Source: Candidatus Melainabacteria bacterium (GTDB lineage: Bacteria > Cyanobacteriota > Vampirovibrionia > Obscuribacterales > Obscuribacteraceae). Taken from it: a DNA stretch of 33,381 nucleotides. Every line of letters starts with the position of its first letter. The first letter of the stretch is position 1. Shown one piece after another: positions 6,842 through 15,700 of this stretch. Below the pieces are notes generated by a model. The model saw only the letters and a list, made by a program, of their open reading frames with translations, did no database searches and had not been told where the DNA came from. Made by a program: the position numbers and the translations under genes. The stretch covers positions 1 to 33,381 of the forward strand of contig PLXC01000003.1 of NCBI GenBank assembly GCA_003151275.1, written 5' to 3'.

Positions 6842-9800
6842 ATGGCTAGGTTAATATCGCTTGGCGAACCCGTAACTCGCGGAGAACGAAAGACTCTTGA
6901 TTACCTACAAAAGAACCTGCCAGATGACTGGCTGGTTCTAGGTAATCCTCAAATCACGACTGGTGAACTGACGCGCGAAATCGATGCCATCGTCATCGGC
7001 GACCGATGTGTCTGGATAATCGATGAAAAAGGATTCGGCGGACGCATCACTGGCGACGAACATGTGTGGGTGCTAGAAAATGGTTCAGCTCGGGAGCGAG
7101 TGCTCTACAATATTTTGCACGCAGCGTCAATGCTGGCAGGGAAGCTAAAGGCGGCAGATAGCCGTCTTTCCGGAGTTTGGGTAGAGGGACTGGTACTGCT
7201 ATCGCCCGATGATGCAGAACTACGTGTCGCTGATGCCCGCATTGCCCATCATGCTAGACGGCTCTCCGGATGTGAAGACTATTTTCTAAAGGCAAACATC
7301 CCCCGGGCTCGCAAGCTAACCACGGGAGAAAGTCAATCCGTTCAGAAACTCTTATGCGGTTCCGGAATACTGCAACGACTGTCCAAGAGATTTACCCAAA
7401 TCGGTGCCTTTAAGTTAGTCGAAGAACTTTCGGCGACGTCCTTGGTTCGAAGCTTCCGCGCACAAAGAGAACGTACGAACGATTGGGTTGAACTCAAGGT
7501 CTACGATTTATCCGCACTTCCCGACAAACGAACACGTGAAGAAGTTCGCAAGAAAGCGCAACAAGAGTTCGAGGCCTTATTTAAGTTGCGCAATACTCCA
7601 GGAGTGGGGCGAAGCGCTGCCGATTTTCAACCGGACACTCGTTACGGAAGTGAGCTTTATTACTGTGCCTTTGATTTACCAAATGGTCCATGCTTAGCAT
7701 CACGTATTTCCGAGCAATCATGGTCGTTTGAAAATCGGCTTAAAGCTGCTCGTCGCCTTTGCGAGATCCTGCAGTCGATTCACAAAGATAAGATCATCCA
7801 TCGCAACTTGAGTCCTTCGTGTGTTCACTTCTGGCAGTCTGATTACGATTTTCAATTGACGGGTTTCGAGTTCTCGAAAATTGTGACTGGTTCGTTAAGT
7901 AGTATCCATTTCACACCGGGTGACTTCGTCGCGAGCCCGTACACTGCACCTGAGGTCTCAGATTCGCCGCATAATGCCACTGAAGCATCAGACCTCTATT
8001 CCTTGGGTGTAATGATTTTTGAAATGCTTTCTGGGGTGAGACCATTCGGGAATGCGCCTCGTTCTGCAGATGCACCGGATCCTAAGCTTCTAATTAAAGA
8101 TGGGACGCTTACTGAGAAGCAAATTGCAGACTTAGAAACTCTGCTACACATCATGGTCGCCTACGAACCGAACAACCGCCTTCAAAGCATTACAGATGTT
8201 CTTGTATTGTTTGACGCCATCAGTGAATCAAATGTTGGACTTGCTCCGGCACCGATTGCGGTGCACCCGTTACCAGAGGGATCACCTTTAGGGCAGTTTA
8301 TTGTGCTCGGATATCTAGGTTCAGGTGGGTGCTTTCACGCTTATCGTGTAGCCCAGCAGAGCGATAATACACGCGAATATGTCGCGAAAGTGGTTCGTTA
8401 CCCAGAGCTTCTTAAGACAGCAAACAGAGCATTCGCAGCCCTCAGCCACCTCGATCATCCAAATATTGCAGCTGCACAGGAGGTGAGCCTCAGACCAGAT
8501 GCGCCTTATCACTTGCTTGAATCATATGCAGCATTGAAGACCGCAAAGGATTTCATAATCAAGGGTCCTACCCCAAGTAACTTAATCGCAGGATGGGCCA
8601 TGTGTTTAGCAGATGCTTTAGCGTACATGGAGAGTCGAAATCCTCCAGTATTTCACGGCGATATCAGCCCACGCAACATATGTATCGATGATGATAAAGC
8701 CATTCTCGTCGACTTTGGCTTGTCTTACTTGGGAGGTCAGTATTCAGATTCTGGTGTTGTCGGCACTGCACCGTATAGACCTCCTGAGCGTGATCAATCA
8801 GGCACCTCATGGCCATCGTCTGGAGACGTTTATTCATTGGGTGTTGTACTTTGCGAGCTTCTGTTTGGCGAACTGCCTTACGCTATTGATTCTGGTACAT
8901 GGCGAAAGTCATCATTGAGACAGGAGCTATTTGAGAATGCTTCTTTCGGCAGCCAACCATTCCGGGCAATTCTCAAAAAGGCAATATCGCCAAATCAGAT
9001 TGACCGATATCAGACTGCAAAAGAGTTTCAACAGGCGCTGATCGGCGTAGCCGAACTCATAGAAGTTACAGAAGTGCCACGTTTAGAGCGTCGGATCAAT
9101 TTGTATGTAGATCAGGTCCTTAAGCTATACAACAAGGGAGGGTGCAACGCTGAAAATCGCGGGTTGGATTCACGCATTTCAAGAGACCTTTACGTAAAAA
9201 CCGAGCTGGACACTGAGTTATTGCCGCGAATTTTGAACCATGAATTTGCGCTCGTCGTTCTCGCGGGTAATCCAGGGGATGGTAAGACGGCTTTCTTGCA
9301 GCAGCTGCTAATTGCACTTGGTATGAAGCAAGACAGTCTTCCTCTAAATCATTGGCTTCAGAAAGATGAGTCAGGCTGGACATTTGAATGCGTGCTTGAC
9401 GGTTCTGCTGCTGATACAGAACGGGGACTCTCAACAGCGTTCGAGGTTCTAGACAAACTATTCGATCCCGTCCGAATGGCAAGGCGCTCTATTTCACTGG
9501 CTTCAGACGTACGCAGAACGCAGCTTTTGGCAATCAACGATGGGAAGCTCTTAGAATATCTCAGTGAACGAGAGACGGAGAACAATTGGGTCGTTCAAGA
9601 TCTCTTGAAGCTGCTTGGTGAGGAAGAGGGCGAAGCCCATCCACAAATCATTTTGGTCGATTTAAATAGGCGATCCTTGGTTGGCGGAGTTGAAGGCAGG
9701 CACGATGCGTTCGATGCGATCCTGTTATCACTCCTCGAAGGAGGTGCCGACACCAACCGAGAACACCAGGAGCCATGGCAGGCCTGCACTGACTGCCGAG

Positions 9801-10936
9801 CGGCGACGTCGTGCCACGTGCGATTTAACGTGGACACGATGCGAAGTGCTTCTCTAGGTCCGCCGGTGCGAGATAAGCTACGGAAACTTCTTATGCTCGT
9901 TCATAGTCGGGGCCGATTGCACATTACAATCCGAGAACTCCGCTCTTTTCTAGCTTACTTACTGTTCGGCGACCAGCATTGTGAAGACATTCACGCAGAG
10001 CTAGAACAAACGTCAGGACAGGACTTAGAGGAGTCTGTCGATGGCGATGATAGTAACTTCGGCAATTTGCAACATCGGAGAATCTATTACAATCGTATCT
10101 TTGACACTGGTGCAGCTAGTGGAAAACTCTTCGCAGACCTCACTAATTTCGATCCGGCCATCATTGATAATCCGACTTTCGATAGGCGAGCAGTTGCACT
10201 TTCGAAGTCCATTGAACATTTAGAATCGCTATTTCTTGAGTCTACGCGGCTACCACATACCGCAATGACATGGCGCCGTACTGAACTTGAATCTGACAAC
10301 TTGAACTTGCAACACTTGCTCTCTGGTATTCGGCGGAGGGCATTTTTTGAGGGACAGCTTTCCGATACAGAGGGAACTAAATGGAGTTCCATGATTGCTT
10401 ATCGAAGCGCGGATTCTTGGATCGAGTTCTTGAATGATTTCAAATCGGGGAAGCGTCAACTGCCGAAGGAATTGTGCGAAGTTCTAGCAAGAGCAATTTC
10501 AAGAACTGATAATGTTCCTGAGAAACTGGTGCAGGATTATTTGGCAATCCAAACAGCAGTCAATTCACGAACAGATTTAGTTGTCGTTCGATTGTTTGAT
10601 CCCAAAGACTTCAGTTTACGATGGGACGTCGAAGACAATCAGGCAACAGTGTTTAGCGAGATTCCGTCAGCAATGGTGCTTGAATATGTTGACGGTGATC
10701 CTGCGTTGAAAATATCAGTCGACTTATTCGAAATTCTTATGCGCTTTGGTCAGGGATATCGGCTGGGTGTTGAGGAGCTTGAGGGGATAGCAGGACACCT
10801 ACAGCTGTTCAAAAATCGATTGTTAGCTATGCCAGCAAAAGAGGTCTGTTTAGTGCATCCAACTCTCGGGGTGTATAAAGCGATTCAACAACTTGAAGAC
10901 GGTGTTAGACAAATAAAGTTGGAGGCGCTTGTATGA
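6842..10936 (+). CDS. NERD - pseudokinase - Ser/Thr kinase - P-loop ATPase, MAD6/PglW-like defence protein
   Basis: The 1364-residue protein has four parts. A NERD nuclease-like domain (EIDAIVI...IIDEKGF, about 45-66) opens it. A first kinase-like domain (about 230-450) has HRN at 320-322 and TGF at 340-342 where HRD and DFG are expected, so it is probably inactive. A second kinase (about 485-735) looks intact: glycine loop near 493, K516, HGD 605-607, DFG 624-626. Then comes a P-loop NTPase (GNPGDGKT 809-816, Walker B D940) with a Cys cluster C982-x2-C985-x5-C991. The ATPase plus Cys cluster recall DptF; the NERD-kinase part recalls PglW; the whole recalls kinase MAD6 of the methylation-associated defence system. 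Its stop overlaps the next gene by 4 bp (ATGA). Likely an anti-phage signalling or licensing component. Confidence 0.75.
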   Translation: MARLISLGEPVTRGERKTLDYLQKNLPDDWLVLGNPQITTGELTREIDAIVIGDRCVWIIDEKGFGGRITGDEHVWVLENGSARERVLYNILHAASMLAGKLKAADSRLSGVWVEGLVLLSPDDAELRVADARIAHHARRLSGCEDYFLKANIPRARKLTTGESQSVQKLLCGSGILQRLSKRFTQIGAFKLVEELSATSLVRSFRAQRERTNDWVELKVYDLSALPDKRTREEVRKKAQQEFEALFKLRNTPGVGRSAADFQPDTRYGSELYYCAFDLPNGPCLASRISEQSWSFENRLKAARRLCEILQSIHKDKIIHRNLSPSCVHFWQSDYDFQLTGFEFSKIVTGSLSSIHFTPGDFVASPYTAPEVSDSPHNATEASDLYSLGVMIFEMLSGVRPFGNAPRSADAPDPKLLIKDGTLTEKQIADLETLLHIMVAYEPNNRLQSITDVLVLFDAISESNVGLAPAPIAVHPLPEGSPLGQFIVLGYLGSGGCFHAYRVAQQSDNTREYVAKVVRYPELLKTANRAFAALSHLDHPNIAAAQEVSLRPDAPYHLLESYAALKTAKDFIIKGPTPSNLIAGWAMCLADALAYMESRNPPVFHGDISPRNICIDDDKAILVDFGLSYLGGQYSDSGVVGTAPYRPPERDQSGTSWPSSGDVYSLGVVLCELLFGELPYAIDSGTWRKSSLRQELFENASFGSQPFRAILKKAISPNQIDRYQTAKEFQQALIGVAELIEVTEVPRLERRINLYVDQVLKLYNKGGCNAENRGLDSRISRDLYVKTELDTELLPRILNHEFALVVLAGNPGDGKTAFLQQLLIALGMKQDSLPLNHWLQKDESGWTFECVLDGSAADTERGLSTAFEVLDKLFDPVRMARRSISLASDVRRTQLLAINDGKLLEYLSERETENNWVVQDLLKLLGEEEGEAHPQIILVDLNRRSLVGGVEGRHDAFDAILLSLLEGGADTNREHQEPWQACTDCRAATSCHVRFNVDTMRSASLGPPVRDKLRKLLMLVHSRGRLHITIRELRSFLAYLLFGDQHCEDIHAELEQTSGQDLEESVDGDDSNFGNLQHRRIYYNRIFDTGAASGKLFADLTNFDPAIIDNPTFDRRAVALSKSIEHLESLFLESTRLPHTAMTWRRTELESDNLNLQHLLSGIRRRAFFEGQLSDTEGTKWSSMIAYRSADSWIEFLNDFKSGKRQLPKELCEVLARAISRTDNVPEKLVQDYLAIQTAVNSRTDLVVVRLFDPKDFSLRWDVEDNQATVFSEIPSAMVLEYVDGDPALKISVDLFEILMRFGQGYRLGVEELEGIAGHLQLFKNRLLAMPAKEVCLVHPTLGVYKAIQQLEDGVRQIKLEALV

Positions 10937-12738
10937 CTGAATTGAACATTCCAAATGAGCTCAAGCGTTTACGCGGATTGAGTTTCCCTCCCGCAATCCG
11001 CCTCGACTACAATAACGTTGCGTTAGAGGACGTTTTGCCTGGTCTCTTTTATGTCACCCGCCTTGGTCGTCGGAGAGGAAAGGGCGATTGGGACATTAAG
11101 GATGAATCCGATCCAAAACACAAATATCGATCACGTACAGCTGGTGAGGTAGCTCAAGAACTCGCCGACAACAAGACTCGATTTGCAGGTTTTGATGAAG
11201 ATAAGGATATTCGTATTCTTGAAGAGTGGCTTAAGACCAGCATCTTTCGGCTAAAAGACAGAGGAGCTTCAGACAAAGTTCTAGGCATTCGACCACTTCA
11301 CTTCATGACTTATAGAGTTGATCTACCGAAGTGGAATAACTTGAGAAACATTCCTGAACTTATCGCGGCTATCCTTCACCGCGATTCTTCAGGTGAAAGT
11401 TTGGTTAGCAATCCTGACGAGCCTTTTGCGCTGCAATCACGTAAGAACTTACTTTGGACAAGATTTGGTAGAGGCATCATCAACGATAGTCAGCTGGGCA
11501 ACGCTGAAAAGGACAAGTACGATGATCAGGTTGAATTGGATATTGAAGCGCTGCTCTCCGTTCGTGTCTGTGAGCTTCTAAAGCCGCCCAAAGAAGTCAC
11601 AGTTAAAGTTGGAGCAAAAGGAGCGTTGATTCCTGGATTCGATCCGCTGGCTCCTCGACAGGCTCGCATATTTCGCCAGGATTTCTCTGCCTTTCTAAGA
11701 GGATATTCCTCCGAGTCGATTCCTGTAAGAGTGTTTGGGGATTGTGTTTTGTGTTTGATGTCGCTTAACCTAACAACTTACTTTTTATGTCATGCGGCTG
11801 CCATGAACCACCTCTATGAAACTGGGGAATGGCTTGACGACTCACGAATAAACGAAGGAAAACGGCAATGGGAATTAGGAATTTATGCTGATCTCACTGG
11901 TGGCAAAAATAGAAAGAGCCGTGAACTTGCAAAGTTATCCTATGCACGTCACAGCGAGTGGATGGCCAAGCAGCTGAGGTCTATGATTGGTTTTCGCTTG
12001 CTCGATTACTATCTGCGAAACCGCCAGGATCTTCCGGAACTCAAAAATCTGAGGAATGCGAAAGGGGTTGAGCAACTAAAGCTCCTTGCCCTAGGGCACC
12101 AGCAATCTAATCATCGAATCTATGAGGCTGTTCAAGGAGTTGCAAGCACAGATTTGTCATTCTTAGAAGATAAGCAACCGGACAACATGTGGACTGAGGA
12201 TCTGCTAACTATTGTTGCAGATCCTAGCCTAAGTCCATTCGATAGGTTGGTCGAACTTCTTGCAAGCACGCAAAGGAATCCTAGGGAACAATTTCAGAAA
12301 TTTTTCATTAGTGTTTCAAGACGTAATCTCGACTCTGGTTTATTGGCAGGGAAGTCCGGATCTACTGAGGATAACTACTACACATTAGGAACACAACTTC
12401 TTGAGACGCTGGTTCAGTTGCTTGTCTTGGATCCGAATAGGCCGACAAATTTGCGAAACCTGGATATCTATGACTTCGTGGAACAATTGAAAATAAAATA
12501 CGGAATTTGGATTGATAAACCACCACCCGGGTTAGACAACAGCTTTGAAGCGAATTCAGCCGCTCAGGCGAATCTCGAAGCACTAAAAGAAAAATTGCGT
12601 CAGCTCGGTTTCTTTACAGCTGTTACTGATGCCAGACGAATGCAGAGATTGAAGCCGCGATATTCCCCAGCAGGTGCAGACAAAGTAATGGAGGAACAAA
12701 CCCATCATGAACCGATGGTTGACTCTACTCGCAGATAG
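10933..12738 (+). CDS. Middle protein of the defence operon, MAD7/DptG-position protein
   Basis: A 601-residue, mostly alpha-helical and charged protein with no nucleotide-binding loop, nuclease motif or membrane segment that I can see. The start ATG overlaps the stop of the kinase gene (ATGA), and the 3' end overlaps the next gene by 32 bp, so all three are translated together. By position and size it corresponds to MAD7 of the methylation-associated defence system, and loosely to DptG in DptFGH. A structural or adaptor role between the kinase/ATPase and the HerA-nuclease protein is a guess from context. Identity rests mainly on neighbours. Confidence 0.6.
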   Translation: MTELNIPNELKRLRGLSFPPAIRLDYNNVALEDVLPGLFYVTRLGRRRGKGDWDIKDESDPKHKYRSRTAGEVAQELADNKTRFAGFDEDKDIRILEEWLKTSIFRLKDRGASDKVLGIRPLHFMTYRVDLPKWNNLRNIPELIAAILHRDSSGESLVSNPDEPFALQSRKNLLWTRFGRGIINDSQLGNAEKDKYDDQVELDIEALLSVRVCELLKPPKEVTVKVGAKGALIPGFDPLAPRQARIFRQDFSAFLRGYSSESIPVRVFGDCVLCLMSLNLTTYFLCHAAAMNHLYETGEWLDDSRINEGKRQWELGIYADLTGGKNRKSRELAKLSYARHSEWMAKQLRSMIGFRLLDYYLRNRQDLPELKNLRNAKGVEQLKLLALGHQQSNHRIYEAVQGVASTDLSFLEDKQPDNMWTEDLLTIVADPSLSPFDRLVELLASTQRNPREQFQKFFISVSRRNLDSGLLAGKSGSTEDNYYTLGTQLLETLVQLLVLDPNRPTNLRNLDIYDFVEQLKIKYGIWIDKPPPGLDNSFEANSAAQANLEALKEKLRQLGFFTAVTDARRMQRLKPRYSPAGADKVMEEQTHHEPMVDSTRR

Positions 12739-15700
12739 AATTAAACGACAGTATTCCGAAACACCCGCTGGCCATGCTGTACGTATCAATGGTCTAGAGC
12801 TTGTTCAAGCCAGACATCTTTGTACCCTGTTGCGCCAATCATTACCTGTCTCATGGGATGTTGTGGTGGTTGCAGATCATCCGCAGTCAGACCTTGAGGT
12901 CATCTGCGATATAGCTCTTCAGCGCCGAAACGATAAAAGCAAGAGTCGCTTGTTTATTGTTCCCTCTGCGTTCGTTGCTGAAGCCGCCGCTTCCTTGGAT
13001 GATACTGATTTCCACGACGTGACCGAGTTTTTAAAGCCGATTTGCGACCGCTTGTATCGACAACTTTTGCCCGATACCAGAGACTTGGTTAAGGAAGCAA
13101 TGTTACGTGTTCCTGTTAGCAAGCGACTCGACTTTTTGTGCTCCCTTCCCGACACAGATGTCACCATCGAGCATTGCGGCAAAGAGTTCTGGAGACTAGG
13201 ACTCATTCCTGACTGCTCGCCCTCAAAGGAAAGCATATCTAGAAATCGATCTTGTGTCAGCAAGATTTCCGACTCGATTGGATTAGGAACATCTATTCAC
13301 CAAAAAGTTGAAGCTTTGGGCCTTGGCGACTCAAACCTTAAGGACAATTTGACTGAGCTGCTTCGCACTTCATCCCTTGCGCAATCGAAGGAATGGCTCG
13401 AAAGAATCGGTCAGAATGTTTCGATGACCTTTGACAGATGGACATTCCCAGGTAAAGAACGAATCAACCTGAAAGCCATAGACGTTCTTTCATTTAGAGA
13501 CTCAAAGAAAAACAAAGCTTATGCGTGGAGCGGATTAGCGTTAGAGGATGACAGTCATGGCAACGTTACGCTAAAGGCTTCTATCGCGGATCCAAAATCA
13601 AAGGTCACTGTCAGATGGACAACCCAGCCTTTGGAACCAACTGGTGAAGTGATTTATGAAATCTCTCTGGAAACGTCAGAACCGAATCCGGTGCCGCTTC
13701 CAGCGGCTGGTCAACAACGCCATAAGGCTAATAAGACTCAAAGCTGGAGTTTCACACCATACGATTTGCCCGACTTGGAAGAAGGTCGAGTTCGGGTTGT
13801 TGTTCGAGCGTATTCGCCCGACACTGATGATTTCATAGTCGGGGAAAGCGACGAGTTCTTATTAGTTAGCGATGATGTTGAAGTAACAGAGCAAACAGCC
13901 ATACCGCTGATACGTTCTATTCCAGACTTTTTGCTTGATCGCGCCACTAGAACCAATGGAATCCCGGCGCTTACACAGGCACTATACGATGGACCGTCAA
14001 GCGTTAAAATAGAACTCGATGAGCGGCAACAAAAACGTGTTCCTATTAATCCGTTATTGTATTCCGCCGAACGAATGTTGTTACTGAACCCAAATACAGC
14101 AGGTGCACTATGTCTGCGCTTACCTTGCGATGTTCGATGGAACGATTCACAACTAAAGTTTGACGAGGAACGACTAATACAAGAAACGCTAAGTCGCGAA
14201 TGGTGGCAGATTCGTCGCAAGCTTTTTGCCAAGATCGCGGACGGATGTGCTTCTAGAGGTGTGGTAGAAGCTGTTGAGTTAAGCGAATTGAGCGATGATA
14301 TTCTCACATATTGTCGGGCTTACGCCAACGCAATTAAAAATTTGCAAGAGGCGAGTGGCAACAATAGTAATTCGCCACAACTCAACTGCCTAATACATCT
14401 TGACTCTATTCTTTTGAAGAGAAGCGATGCTCTCGTCGGCAGTCTCTTGTCACCACTTCATCCGCTTCGCTTGTTGTGGCATCTCATGCACGAATCGCTC
14501 ATTAAAGATTGGATTCACACGGCTTTAGATTCTGCCACAAAGTGCGTACTTCCCGCGCCTGATATAGCCCTTGAACTAGACGGAGGTAACTGTCCAGCAT
14601 TCTTAGGCGATGAACACTCTTTGTTGTACCATCTTGATTCTCCGCTCTTCCATTGGCCACTCTACATTAGTGCGGATGAACAAGATCCGCACAGGCTTGC
14701 TGCGATGATACGGTGGGCACTTGGTCTAGGCACTTTGGAAGCATTGACGCTGGGTCAGGAAGCTGCAGCAGCGGCTCTATCAGAAAAGCTTTTCGCATAT
14801 CGAGAACTTCATCCATACGTAAAGACGCTGAAGGTTACAAGTGTGAACGCCGGTGACGGTCAATTTCTGGTTAAGGCTCTCAGCAATCTTGCAGATAGGG
14901 ACGCAAAACAATCTGCGAATCCCGACTCAGATATGGGTGAGTCAGCGTTCGAAGTTCGCTTATATGGCACACCGCCAGAGCACCAGATCGGATCATTTTT
15001 GGACGAATGTGCGACACGGCGAAGAGAACCAGGGCTTCCGCGAAAATTGGACCGACTATTTAAACCCGGTGGGAATTTCTTACAACCTCATCTGTTTTGG
15101 GCCAAAAGAGATCTGGCCGAATTGGAAGACGAAACCAAAAGCGAATTAGAAGAGGCGCATGTTTCCTTTGTTATGGAATACTTCAAACCAGACGCTGATT
15201 TGGTCGATGATGACACTGCAGATAGTGCGGGCGGCGTGTCATGTTACGGGCTACAAACCGACTTAGCTGGAGAGCTTTCCATCATAGATGATACATTGAC
15301 ATGGTTTCGAAGCGCCAAACCACCTGAAGCCGCTCGTGTTGCACCTCACCCGGTAAATAAGGCGTATACCGCTGAACTCTTGAAAGTACATCGCGCTATT
15401 TTGAAGGGCCTCGTGAAACTCCGTAATGGTTCCGAAAAGCAATGGCCTGCAAGTAAGGTGACCATCCAAGCACGTCAATTTAACCTATTCTCACGCTTAC
15501 ATCGTGCAAGCGATTGGGTCCTCACCGTAGACCGTCACCTAGGCGTTGAATTATTCGACAGTCCCTATGGTGGTACCGGAGAACTCCAGGATAATGCGAC
15601 ACGCTACTTGATTGATTACGCTCCCGACCAGATTGGTGGTACCGGTCAGCAATTGATGATCTCTACCGCATGGTTGGAAGAGGTCAGAGGACTTCTGTTG

